This document shows, in pieces, positions 23,401-31,989 of a stretch of 64,000 nt of DNA; the stretch's first letter is position 1, and the number at the start of each line of letters is the position of its first letter. The stretch is taken from assembly GCF_963678635.1 (NCBI RefSeq), contig NC_087062.1:74456349-74520348 (forward strand), given 5' to 3'. The position numbers and the translations under genes were made by a program. The notes under the pieces were generated by a model, which saw only the letters and a list, made by a program, of their open reading frames with translations, was not told the DNA's origin and searched no databases. This DNA comes from Symsagittifera roscoffensis (taxonomy: Eukaryota; Xenacoelomorpha; Acoela; Convolutidae).

Positions 23401-26400
23401 CAAAATGGTTACATCTTTCGAAATACTCTCCTGGTATGTTTGTTAATAGAGCTTTTGTTACCTTTGAGCTAAGACATATTGCAATCGGTTATTAGACTTT
23501 TTTCCGGTAAACAACTTTGTTCACAGGACTCATTGCCTTGAAGGACCCATGGCCTTTCGATCTGGACTCATTTCCTTATCTCTCTAGCAAATAAGTTGTC
23601 GCTAGAGATATTGTGCTTGATGGGGTTTTCAATATCTGTCCTGTTTGTAATTGAACCAACTATCGTTTTTAATTTTGTTATAATTTCATTTATTTGTTGT
23701 CACTTTTTTTGTGTCGTTCGACGAGTGAAAAAGTTTTGTTCTGTGTATGTGTTTTGAGGGTGAGGGGGATTTGAGAACTTTTAAGTTTACTTCGGCTGTT
23801 AGTAATTTCTTGTCTTCGTACTTTTTTTGCTGCCCAAATGTTTTTGGCTTGTTTTTTATCGGCTTACTGAGCTAATGTTGAGTCGTTCCACGTAAAACGT
23901 AGATTTTTGCTCACCTCTGGGTCGCACAAGTTGCTAAAATCTTTAGAGAAATTATCGATCTAATTTTTCATGATCATTTTTTTTGGCTGTTTTGTTTTTT
24001 CCCCTCTTTTTCGGTTTGATGGGTTTCGGCCTTTATTGTATCGGCCTATTGGCCACATTTTGCGTGTTTTGACGAGCGATGTTTTGTGCATAAGAGTGTT
24101 GAAGGTTGGAGGGGACTTAATAATTTTTTTTGTGTATTTAATGGAGGGAACTTAATGAGTATTTAAGTTTTGTGAATTGATTTCGGCATTGTTTTTATTT
24201 TTCCTTTTTTTGGCCTAATAAGTTTGGGCCTACATTTTTTTTGTGGCCTCATATTGCGTCGTTCGGCGAGCAAAGAAGTTTTTTTTCACTGTGTGTATTT
24301 TGAGGCTGAGGGGGGACTCAATAACTTTAAAGTAGTTTTTAATTTTTATCGACTTTTCTATTTTTTTTTCGGCCGAATAAGACTCGGCCTGTACTATATC
24401 GGCGGAGTGGCATCATATTGCGTCGTTCGATCGTTTATTCGATACAATGAAGAAAGTACAATGTGCAAAATCATTCACTGCATCAGGGTACCCCCACGGA
24501 TAACTATTACAATTGAGGAACGACAAAGATCAGTTCATGCTAATTTAAAAAAATTGTCGATCAGCTGTACTTTATCAATAATGTAGTCTTTCTTAAAAAT
24601 TTTTAGACAGTTTCTCATCAGAGTAAGTTTCAATGTTATCTGGAAGAAGCCTATTTGACATCAAAAAGCTGAAGCATTTCACAATTTTTTAAGAAAGAAT
24701 TTTTCATCATTTTTGTTTTGCAGCGGTAAAAGGGAATCATTCCATTTGAGGTAGAACGTGTACTTCTTCGATAACAAAATTTATTAATTTTTAGATAGTC
24801 TAATGGAGAACTTTTCAGGTATTGGAAAATTGTCTCTTTGAACAATTGATTTAAATAGATTTCATGAACTGTTTCTAAACCAAGTTCATTAAATTTCTAA
24901 GTAATATGTTCAAATTTTCGTTAAAAGAAAATTGTTCGCAGTATCTTTTTCTGAAATTAATAAACTTTTTCCAGATTTGTTTTGATAGTACTACCATATA
25001 TTAGAAGACCATATGATATTATTGGTAGCACATAAGCTAAATAAAACCTTAGTAACATTTATTTTGAAAATACACACCGGCCTTTGTACATGATCCCATT
25101 AAATCTTGCTAATTTTTTGCAGACAATAATAACATGCTCGTTAAATCTAAGTTGATGATCGATTTGAAATAACACCTAAATATTTGAAACATTTAGTAAA
25201 ACTAACATTTTCACCTCCCAGTGTAAATTTTGTATCAAGACAAGGTTTACCATAAGGTAAAATTTTACATTTGTAGAGCTGATTGACAATTTTTTACGAA
25301 TGCACCATTCATCTGTTTTCCCTAAATCATTCTTAAAATCATCGGATGTTCTCGACGTTGGGAAAGATGCAAGAATGGCAGTATCATCAGCAAAAAGGCT
25401 TATTTCAGTCTTTGTTACGATTTTGTTTATATCAATGAGATATAGTAAGAAAAAAAGTGGACCAAGAACAGATCCCTGGGGCACCCCACAATCTAATGGT
25501 TTTTTAGAGTATCTACCCTTCGTATTTTCTACGTATTGCTGTCTATTTGTTAAATAACTTTAAGAAATGAGATCATTAATTTGCCTCGAAAACCGTATGC
25601 ATTTAATTTTTCCAAAAGAATTGAGTGGTCAACTGTGTCAAATGCCTTCTCCAAGTCTATGAAAAGTGCTAATCCCACATATTTTTGGTCTATTGTCTTT
25701 CTCATAAATTCAGTTACCCTTGCCAATGCATGGATGCAAGAATGTTTTTCACGAAAACCAAATTGCTCTGGTATAATAGTATTGTGTTTTTGAAGAAAGA
25801 CAACATTCTTTTTTTAGTAACTTCTCAAAGGTTTTGCTGAAGAACGTCAGTAGGCTAATAGGTCGATAGTTGCTACCATTTTGTTTGCTTCCATCTTTGA
25901 AAATAGCAATAATTTTGGCAATTCTGCATGAGTCGGGAAAATAACACTATCAACACGTTTGTTGAAAATTTTCGACAAGAAAATAGAGATAACCGGTGCA
26001 CACAGTTTAACCATTTTTGTTGAAAGCCCATCATGACCACAAGAAGATTTTGGTTTTTGGGGCAGTGATGATTTTGTTGATTTCGTGTCCATCAGTTTTT
26101 AAAATTACAAAACTAGAAGGATTTTTTGTTGTGTTGGGTTTTTTTTAAACCATTTTTGCATATAATGAGTCTCTTTTCTTGCACATTTTTATAATATCTG
26201 GGGTTATCCTCGTTTTCGATAACGCCTTGAAAATTTTCGGAAGGGAGAGAACCGATCGAATACTTCCAAACATGTGTTTGTCAAATCAATATCTTCTCCG
26301 CGATTCTTTTAATTTTTTGGTCAATAACAAACAAAAACTTCAAAACATTGTCTTCTTTTTGCAAAAATTTGGAACTTCGCCATTGAATATCCATAAACTG

Positions 26401-28036
26401 GGTGTCTTCTAAAAAAGTTGCTATAGGTGCAACTAAAGCATAATGATCGCTCAGTGATGTTTTCAGAAAATTCAGTGAAACTTTTCAGAAAATTCAGTGA
26501 AACATAATTTTTGTTGATTTGGGAATAATCAGGCACACAAAAGTCTCTTTGGCCACTGGTGGGGACATTATGACTTGCACTGTGCGAGCTAATATCATTT
26601 GCCATAAATACATCGACTTCTTTTTGATTTTCAACTGATTTCCATTTAGTATCACTATTTGGTATCTTGATTTGTACTTTGTTTTTATGCGTTGACGTCA
26701 AGAGATTTGTTTCTCGTCTACAATAGTTGAAAATATCCGTCCTTTTCAGCTAACCTTTCATTAACATGAACTTTACCCCCCGTCCACTCGTCCCATAAAT
26801 CAAATCTTTTGTTACAAACCGCATCTCTTTGATGGTTATAAAAAACTTTGTAATAATTGGTCGATTTTTACCTTTTTTCCGGGCAGATAGTGGCACGCTG
26901 CGATATCCTGGGGCTCAATGAAAATTTGAACTGACCTTCAAATCCTCACAATGGAGTGTACTGGATACTCACCCCGTCAGATATTCCATGAAAAGTTAAA
27001 CACATGTAAGATGAATACCTCTCCAATTTGGTAACTCGTTTTTCCAGTTCGTAGTCGTAATTGTCATTTAATAGCCTGTCATTTTCTTCCCGTAACCCGA
27101 TAATCTCATTTTGTTGGGTATCAACTCGTATAATTAATTGTTCTAATAGAGATTGAATAGAATTTCCATTATTTAAATCGGTTGAAGAAAGCTTTTGCAA
27201 TAAGGCCATTTTGAATTTTGAAGGCGAAAGATTTAGAAAGTTTGTTTAGCGAACGTAAAAAGAACAACGCGACCGTTTCTCAGCTAAACATTCTCTCTCC
27301 GGTGTGCGAAAAAAAGTTTTTTTTATGTGTGTGAGTTTTGAGGGTGAGGGTGACTTAAAAGAGTTTCCTCTAAATGTTTTAGGCTTTGTTATTGCTCATT
27401 AATTTTTTTGATGCGAATTTCACATATTTTTGTCTTGTTTTCTGTTTCAAAACTAGCCCTATTCATTTTGATAGATCTAGTTTTTTCGAGTTTGTCGACC
27501 TGACTGCTTTTTTGTTCTATCGCAACTGGTGCGAAGCTTAGCTTCGCCTCTGTGTGAATCATGAGCGTTAGTGAGTTACCAGATCGTAAAATCGTATTTC
27601 TGTAATATTTCGATTAAAAACTGATTTTGACCGCTTCTTGTGCAGTAAATGTTTAAGCTGTAATTGTGGCACATGTTTTTGTATCTATAAAATGTTGATT
27701 TCTAGTAGCTTATACTATTCATAAAAAAGTTGTTTCTAGGATTAAGTAGGGAGATATATCTTTTGGAGTTATGTTTGATAATAGTTATGTTTCAATGTAT
27801 AGAAAATTCGCCCATTGTTAATTCTCATGCTCTAATTTTTTTTCAAAGTGTGTGCGTAATTTCAGGGGGTTGAGGACGATGCGCCTACAATTGTGAAAAT
27901 ATTCGTCTCCTTTACTGAGCCTTCGGGAGCTGAGTCAGCTGTTCAAGCGATGAACGGGCGCTACTTTGCAGGCAGACCGATTATTGCTCAAATATACGAC
28001 CAGGGAAGATTCGACTACGAAGATTTATCTGGATAG
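13964..28036 (+). CDS. PUF60: Poly(U)-binding splicing factor PUF60 (half pint)
   Basis: The coding join is 13964-14468, 15012-15773, 17838-18202 and 27866-28036, which totals 600 codons plus stop. All introns are GT-AG and every phase fits. Known PUF60 acts in the nucleus with U2AF in 3' splice-site recognition. The N-terminal part contains the family motif around KAKKYAIE. RRM1 spans about residues 131-208, with RNP2 IYIGSV and RNP1 KGFCFLEY. RRM2 spans about 229-305, with IFVSSL and KGYAFIEY. The C-terminal U2AF-homology motif covers the last 95 or so residues and contains GRYFAGR, the R-x-F loop that binds ULM ligands. The vertebrate protein is about 560 residues, so the length is normal. 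The start is the first ATG, 6 nt after a TTTTCAG acceptor, so a 5' non-coding or spliced-leader exon is likely. Intron 3 is 9.66 kb because of mobile-element insertions. Confidence 0.92.
14469..15011 (+). other. PUF60 intron 1, copy 2
   Basis: This 543-bp intron is the counterpart of 6195-6737. No gene or mobile element is seen in it. Confidence 0.8.
15012..15773 (+). CDS. PUF60: PUF60 exon 2 (coding), copy 2, intact
   Basis: It completes RRM1 and holds RRM2 and the linker. Codon 191 is CAG (Q), in contrast to TAG in copy 1. The donor is TACG|GTTTGT, immediately followed by Helitron-like element C. Confidence 0.9.
15783..17409 (+). mobile_element. Helitron-like element C, copy 2
   Basis: This is the counterpart of 7509-9135. 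It has a 5' TC after an A, a hairpin at 17385-17397, and CTAG at 17406-17409 before a T. It makes up most of PUF60 intron 2 (15774-17837) and begins 9 bp inside it. Confidence 0.7.
17410..17837 (+). other. 3' part of PUF60 intron 2
   Basis: This intron sequence contains the right breakpoint of the duplication near 17665. The acceptor is a T-rich tract ending in TTTTTTAG at 17837. Confidence 0.6.
17838..18202 (+). CDS. PUF60: PUF60 exon 3 (coding)
   Basis: It encodes a Pro/Gln-rich linker and the first half of the C-terminal UHM, including LRNMV and EITEECSKYG, which match the family well. It occurs once and is not part of the duplication. The donor is CAACAG|GTATAT. Confidence 0.9.
18363..18366. 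repeat. Target-site duplication, left
   Basis: ATAT lies directly before the left LTR and is repeated at 22413-22416. Confidence 0.75.
18367..18776 (+). repeat. 5' LTR (410 bp)
   Basis: Its boundaries are set by comparison with the 3' LTR. It contains a strong hairpin in the middle (12-bp arms around GTGCTGAAATTA, near 18480-18509) and a second inverted repeat at the very end (GAGTTAACC with GGTTATAACTC). No long ORF is present. Confidence 0.9.
18779..18796 (+). promoter_or_regulatory. Candidate primer-binding site
   Basis: TGGTGCAATAGGTCCCAG begins 2 nt after the 5' LTR. A start with TGG next to the LTR is what a tRNA 3' CCA primer would need. I cannot assign the tRNA. The last bases also form an AG that could serve as a splice acceptor. 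Confidence 0.45.
18790..20412 (+). CDS. Orphan ORF of the LTR element
   Basis: The frame is open for 540 codons, from just after a TAG at 18787-18789 to TAA at 20410-20412. The first in-frame ATG is at 19402 (336 codons from there). The upstream 204 codons also look coding, with sustained Ser/Thr/Pro/Gln/Asn bias and a basic stretch (RTFKRKFPNH) before a folded-looking part. The C-terminal two thirds is rich in Tyr, Phe, His and Ile and has no repeats, no CCHC knuckle, no D-D-E or YXDD motif, no signal peptide and no membrane segment. A Gag-like structural role is the default guess from position; no motif supports it. If upstream codons are used, translation needs a spliced-on or non-AUG start. 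Confidence 0.7.
   Translation, partial: VPDIETPDKFADSEPSPSNNFQTNSSVFSKPPFQPIPPNNPLPSISTPSYASQVTPTYSSFHSDRSSNSPDTPQISQELDNFITLQQQPFHLEHSTINQISSTIESSNPPTPTPSSAYTASLAPSSTSTESSNSTNRAYRTFKRKFPNHPFPTKPGTAREYINHPNHTNTKDFLAITLPSFPQYTLNTPNDTNNTRSFVDEHVLMPTLQWTSYYHFTNPLCLPLSNTHIDIERNKDMLYRLTTPLSHRQFTYIGYKKSLKTYTAPRANEYTLEYYDHNIIRTNQDQFLDDDRFANPQITEKFFIKTPYVFTLNIFDRKFDHIISEALTDTQAYESFKEKFQLFSLTFHFLAPHERDLHCSHDIMLRTKQTHTYTYYRFIQNHFDLHTPSRQPHHRFQFINSKYTSPFFLNFTYCIKDTNLHGILRNYDPITQMYIFCPITKTFNAEESRPFLIPHEFVQQIEIPILEFIHNTKYNHKLYKLIQNTPYDFAVGTEEVKTIKALQLLWPLLQTKNIIRILAKLLTNSDIIHDIFPHGFFPDD
20416..20492 (+). other. Predicted 77-bp intron in the LTR element
   Basis: CAG|GTAAGTAT, an ideal splice donor, begins 3 nt after the stop codon of the orphan ORF. 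A matching acceptor (TTTTATTTAG) ends at 20492, with a CTAAC branch-like motif at 20463-20467. Splicing would not change the ORF. Confidence 0.5.
20493..22002 (+). other. Non-coding 3' interior of the LTR element
   Basis: I see no long + strand ORF. Two minus-strand frames (21475-21762 and 21759-21950) are open but resemble nothing I know. A tRNA-like A-box (TAGCGCGGTGGG on the minus strand, around 21320-21334) and, separately, a B-box-like GGTTCAATC near 21870 suggest captured SINE pieces. The sequence just before the 3' LTR (AAAACCCGGATGGG) is a weak polypurine tract. Confidence 0.4.
22003..22412 (+). repeat. 3' LTR (410 bp)
   Basis: It is the same length as the 5' LTR and, by eye, differs from it at one base. 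It is followed by the ATAT target-site duplication at 22413-22416. Confidence 0.9.
22556..22660. repeat. Dispersed hairpin repeat, copy 1
   Basis: GCGACTATTC and a nearby AAGTCGC form a loose stem, followed by CAAATATTGGTGGCA and ending near GACATTCGA. It recurs at 28478-28575 on the same strand. Confidence 0.6.
22945..23170 (+). mobile_element. tRNA-headed SINE, copy 1
   Basis: The head (about 22979-23040) has an A-box-like GTGGCCGAGAGGGCA and a B-box-like CAGGTTCGAAGCC, with the long spacing of a Leu/Ser-type tRNA. The body continues with AATTCGAGGCTAATTT and a tail GTTCTGGCTAGTGTTTG ending in a GCTTTGCCTCTGTG motif. A diverged copy with the same order of parts lies at 34440-34685. Confidence 0.65.
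23690..24440 (+). repeat. Decayed tandem repeat block, copy 1
   Basis: Three or four degraded units of about 170-190 bp recur. Each has GCGTCGTTCGACGAG, a TTTTGAGG-GTGAGGGGG-ACTT segment, and TTTCGGCCTAATA with ATATCGGC. A relative copy with the same order lies at 52130-52620 and a partial one at 27310-27370. The two ORFs in this block are products of the repeats, not genes. Confidence 0.6.
24600..27240 (-). pseudogene. Decayed LINE (ORF1, AP endonuclease, reverse transcriptase)
   Basis: Read on the minus strand from 27209, there is an ORF1 remnant with a coiled coil and KLERYSSYMCLTFHGI. Next come the end of an AP-endonuclease domain (LSDHYALVAPI in a frame near 26400-26460) and its upstream part (26321-26701). 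Reverse-transcriptase pieces follow: GHDGLSTKMVK, near 25980-26060, and PQGSVLGPLFFLLY with FADDTAI, near 25370-25484. The catalytic FADD is still readable. The frames are broken repeatedly by shifts and deletions, so it is dead. The domain order fits an ORF1-bearing LINE of the Jockey/CR1/L1 type; I cannot place the clade. It lies antisense in PUF60 intron 3. Confidence 0.85.
27241..27865. other. 3' end of PUF60 intron 3
   Basis: It contains a partial copy of the 23690 repeat (27310-27370) and a palindromic tail motif, GCGAAGCTTAGCTTCGC at 27531-27547, followed by CTCTGTGTG. The acceptor is GTAATTTCAG at 27865. Confidence 0.6.
27866..28036 (+). CDS. PUF60: PUF60 exon 4 (coding, last)
   Basis: It encodes the second half of the UHM with VKIFVSF, the R-x-F motif in GRYFAGR, and the family C-terminus around QGRFDYEDLSG, then TAG. 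It joins exon 3 in phase 0 and lies 9,663 bp downstream of it. Confidence 0.92.
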   Translation, partial: GVEDDAPTIVKIFVSFTEPSGAESAVQAMNGRYFAGRPIIAQIYDQGRFDYEDLSG

Positions 28037-28941
28037 AAAAATACCGTTCCTTATCTTGTATGGAATTATGTATTCCATAACTCACCCCAAGAAAGTTGAG
28101 CGAAAAAAGCGCTTCATCTAGCTAGAGAAAACTCGTCGATGTTGGTAATGAAACGTGTTCTTATGCGTATCGTGTCTCTCTTGAATTTATTGTTCAGTTG
28201 TTTATAAAAGACCGATTGATTTCACCTTAATTTAACTTTTTTATTTTTTTTTGTACTCAGTAGAACTGAAATGAGATTACTTTTTATTGAAATACTAACA
28301 TGAGTTGAAATCAGAGCTGTGCTTAAAATGAATCGACTTTTGAGTATATTAATTATATTTGCGACAGCAAATGTCTTGTAATCGGGAACTGAACTTCTTT
28401 TCCTGTATACCATCTTTCTTACAAGATATTGAGTTTGCTTCGTTATTACTCTAGCAACCTTTGGGGAGCGTTAGTGTTATAGTACGACTATTTTTTTAAA
28501 AACTTAAGTCGCAAATATTGGTGGCAGGCACCTTAACTGCTTTTTGATAGAATGTGCTTTGACATTCGAAGGATTATTTTCTAAAATTTAAGGATGCGAC
28601 GATATTATAAATGAGGTACATTAGTATGATCTTGTTTCATAGTATGGTACAGACATCTTTTAATGAGAATTTCCTTGTAGTCAAAAATTTTGCAAAAATC
28701 TATGCAATGGTTTATAGAGCAATCGAAGCAATAGTTTAAAGAGAAGTGGACTTAATGCGAACTAATTCTTCTCAAAGTGTAATCAAAATGGTTTTTCCTA
28801 GGATTGTTTCTTTAAGATAAGAGCAATATTACTTGTTAATAAGGGTCATTGTTTTTTTTTTAGTTTGGATGACGTTTCTTTTCTTGTGCTTTCAGATGTT
28901 TTGAGGTTTTGTTTTCGTCAGTTTTGGCAAATCAGTGTAAA
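28037..28941. other. PUF60 to BCD1 spacer
   Basis: It holds the PUF60 3' end, a minus-strand fragment shared with about 61920-62110 (CTTGTAATCGGGAACT motif), and hairpin repeat copy 2 at 28478-28575. Acceptor-like TTTCAG (28890-28895) and GTCAG (28917-28921) precede the BCD1 start. The 900-bp spacing argues against an operon. Confidence 0.5.
28478..28575. repeat. Dispersed hairpin repeat, copy 2
   Basis: It matches 22556-22660: GACTATT..AAGTCGCAAATATTGGTGGCA and the GACATTCGA end are conserved. Confidence 0.6.
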
Positions 28942-29184
28942 ATGCCGGCTGTTTCACAATCTTTCTGCTCCACCTGTGGAGAATCGCATGCCAAATACAG
29001 ATGTCCAGGATGCAAGAACCCTTCATGCAGTCTGACTTGTGTCCAAAAACACAAGGAGAAACTCGTCTGTGATGGCAAGCGCCCAATTGCTCATTTCATT
29101 GCTACAAATGAGTTCAACCAGTCAGATTTGCTAAGCGATTATCGCTTTCTAGAACAGGTCGAGCGAAGTTTGTACGGCAAAAAG
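28942..29184 (+). CDS. ZNHIT6: BCD1-like exon 1
   Basis: It encodes residues 1-81: the HIT zinc finger and the SDYRFLE motif. The donor is AAAAAG|GTGAAA, in phase 0. Confidence 0.85.
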
Positions 29185-31989
29185 GTGAAACATTCATTGT
29201 CGCTCTGCAATCAAAATCTTAAGTTTCATGACTAAGGCAAGGTTTATCTGCTCAGCTTGGAATGCTTTCTAAATTATTGGAAACATTTTAAAAGCCTTAC
29301 CGTTTTGATTATAAATTGTCTCAAAAAAGTTTTTTTTTTGTGTAGCAATAAGCATTTTGAGCTTGACACCAATCCTACTGACTTGAAGCTCATTTTTATT
29401 TGGCTGTGCAACCATCCTAGGTTTTATTTTTTGGAAATTGAATTGATGAACAGAATATACTGTTTGTCTTGTTTAGTATAACCGCATAGTGCACTCTAAC
29501 CAGATGTATCCGGTAGTGGTGGACTATCTGAGACGAGGGGCGTTTAAAAGAGGAATCAAACTGAAGTTCCTCTCTCTGGGCATGCAGAAACGACACACCA
29601 ACTCCTCAATGTTTAACCGCAGAAGCGACTCTCTCAATTGGAAGGTACTATACAAGTACAGCAGCTATTTCGATCGAAATTTTTCTTTATTTCAATTTAA
29701 ACCATAATTCAGTTCGTCAAACTTAAGCGAGAAAAATTAAACGCTCTTCCCTCTAAATTAGTCTAAAAGACTAGTTAGCGTAATTTTTTTTTTCGCAGCA
29801 TTAGGATAAAGAATCGAAGTGTTTCACTGCTGCTCGAATCTCGCCAAAGGAATTTAATATTTCACCTCATTAGTCGGTTGCTCTGCAAGAAGCTCAGAAT
29901 GGTGCAACTCCGATATAATTTGCGAAAACTGTTAAGAAATTCCTTGCTACATATTTTTCTAATGATTTTTTCTTAACTCCTCTGATCTTTATAGCCGACT
30001 ACATAATATCTTAGAATCGATCTTTACATGCATCGGAAGTCTCGGAAAATGCAAATCATGGATTTTAGTGGAGTGGGAAAAAACCAGTAAAAAACCCTGA
30101 GACTCGAGCTGCTATGAAACTATCTCTTATCTCTTTTGAAGAATAAGTCATTGGGAAATTTTTTTTTTGGATTTCGTAAAAATTGCGGCTTATATTATAT
30201 CGCCGTTGTGATCTCATGTCATGTTTGTGTTGTATATCAAGTGGTGTGAAGCTACGTTTAATGTAGCCAATTTTTTTGCAAATTAAAACAGGTTTTTATC
30301 ATTAAATGCTATTTTCACCGCAACCGGCTGGTATTGTTAATGTTTAACACTGGTGTTATAAACAAAAGTTGTTTGTTAGATCGACTGGCAGTTTCCTCTT
30401 TCGGATGTGACATACACGGACAAACTGGTGGATGACAAACGAGTGATCCAATCTGCCTTGGATGCATACCTTTCACTGGACCAATCAACTGATGCTATAA
30501 GGTGAGTGTAAATGTTCCCATAGATGTTGACCAATTTTTTGTTTGATAATAAAGACTAAAGTTTGAGCTTGAGCGCTAGTAAGTGTAATTTGATGTGAAA
30601 TTTGACTAAGATTTGAAATAATTTTGAAGTCTCCGTGTTTTAGTTCGAATAGTTTTCGGCATGATGAAAATTGAAATCCCACTGAAAAAAATGTAGTTCA
30701 AAATTTTTGTTGAAAATAATGCTAATTTTTAATTAGCATTCAAGTCGACTTCATAATAATCAGTTTTTTCTATTTCTGGGTTTATTTACTCTTTTCCAGC
30801 AATTGGTGGTTTGGTAAATTATTTCTTTTTTTTCTGCATCTCGAGTGCTGTGTATCTCAGGCTTAGTTTGGTTACGTTTTAATGAACGAAGTGACTTTCC
30901 TTTATGTAGAGTGTTTTTTTTTGTATTTTGGGAAAAATTCTATAAGTTTGTTCACGCTCAATTTTATAGTTCGGTGGTTTGACAATTGCGTTTTTGAGTT
31001 AATTAAGTTTCTCGAACTTGGAAAGCTCTACAGCGATAGTTGTTATTTGAAAGGCGAAAGAAAAACGCTGATTTTTAAAATTTCCTTGAATTGTTGTTCC
31101 GACCATTTGAAAAATGGGGAGGAACTTTGTATTCGGGTGTTTTAAATTTTAGTCTTTTTTTTTTGTTTTCCATGCAAAATCAGCTACTACAAATAATCAT
31201 CGGAAAGAGTTGAGTGATATATCATATTAATGCCCTCACAGTCGTGATTTGAACAACAATAAAAAATCTCCAAAATTTTTTCAAAGTCGAGTAAAACCGG
31301 TTTGATTTTTTTTGGTTTTTCGTCTTGATTCGAGCGAATTAAGCTAGCGAACAGGCTTACAATAGCTTTTTTTAATGGCTTAAAAGCTTACAATAGCTTA
31401 ATTTAAACGTAATAACGTAGTTTTACTTGACTAAATTTTTTAAAGCATTTTAGCGCCTTTTTGAATCAAAAACTTCAAAAAACTGCAAAAAAAATTTGAA
31501 CTGGCTATAGTTGTATTTGATTAATTTTTGTTCTACTCATCCGAAAGTTTTCAATGTGACTGCTATAACTGGCTGTTTAATTATTGTTCAGGTATCTTTT
31601 TGTTTAGACAATCACTGAAGAAATACTTTATGAACCTGGATCAGATTCGAGTTGTGATGTCCAATGAGTTAGTTGGTTCGCAGAAGCGTTATTTTGTTGT
31701 CGACACGTCAAAAACACTCGGCGATTTTCTTGTTGGAAAAACTATAGTGGAGTATCCTACTTTTATTGTAACACTTCAGCCGTTCTTGAACAGATACAAA
31801 CTGATTCCCAAAGAAGAAGAAGACGCTTTGACGTTAGAGATGCGTGAACGACGCTTGAACAAATTTTTCAATTATCAGGACCGAAATAACTCAAACAGCC
31901 ATTCTTCGACCAACCAAGTCAGTTCCAGAAATGAAAGGTCGAGTGAAAAAATTGATCAAAGTAAGAGTTACCAAATTGACCAAAACTGA
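28942..31989 (+). CDS. ZNHIT6: Box C/D snoRNA assembly factor BCD1 (ZNHIT6-like)
   Basis: The coding join is 28942-29184, 29477-29644, 30380-30501 and 31608-31989, which gives 304 codons plus stop with consistent phases. The N-terminus is a zf-HIT finger: CSTCG, KYRCPGC, CSLTCVQKHK and C.GKRP give the C-C, C-C, C-C, H-C ligands. The next motif, LLSDYRFLEQVER, is characteristic of BCD1/ZNHIT6 and absent from other HIT proteins. The last exon carries TIVEYPTFIVTL, the other conserved block. The family acts in the nucleus in early box C/D snoRNP assembly with NOP58, 15.5K and the R2TP/RUVBL machinery. The C-terminus after the conserved block is Ser/Asn-rich and disordered. I start at the ATG at 28942; the open frame further upstream lacks ATG. 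Confidence 0.88.
29477..29644 (+). CDS. ZNHIT6: BCD1-like exon 2
   Basis: It encodes about 56 residues including RRGAFKRGIKLKFLSLGM, which corresponds to the family's RRQGINLKLLP region. The acceptor is CTTGTTTAG and the donor TGGAAG|GTACTA. Confidence 0.8.
30380..30501 (+). CDS. ZNHIT6: BCD1-like exon 3
   Basis: It encodes IDWQFPLSDV and the following helix, matching the WHVKLQFP region of the family. The acceptor is TTTGTTAG and the donor ATAAG|GTGAGT, in phase 2. Confidence 0.8.
30502..31607 (+). other. BCD1-like intron 3
   Basis: This 1.1 kb intron contains one copy of a dispersed repeat (about 31095-31500). Two acceptors occur close together, at about 31592 and at 31607. Only the second keeps the frame open, because use of the first brings in a TAG. 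Confidence 0.6.
31095..31500 (+). repeat. Dispersed repeat pair, copy 1
   Basis: It shares ACTTTGTATTCGG, GAGTTGAGTGATATATCATATT and GCGCCTTTTTGAATCAAAAA, in the same order, with 57510-57820. An inverted fragment lies at 63810-63930. Confidence 0.65.
31608..31989 (+). CDS. ZNHIT6: BCD1-like exon 4 (last)
   Basis: It encodes the conserved TIVEYPTFIV block and a hydrophilic Ser/Asn/Gln-rich tail ending at TGA 31987-31989. Confidence 0.85.

Noticed and set aside
23970-24586. Two + strand ORFs
   Set aside because: Both fall in the decayed tandem block and reflect its repeats.
28037-28941. Operon of PUF60 and BCD1
   Set aside because: The 900-bp gap containing a dispersed repeat is far larger than usual in animal operons, and the functions are not linked.
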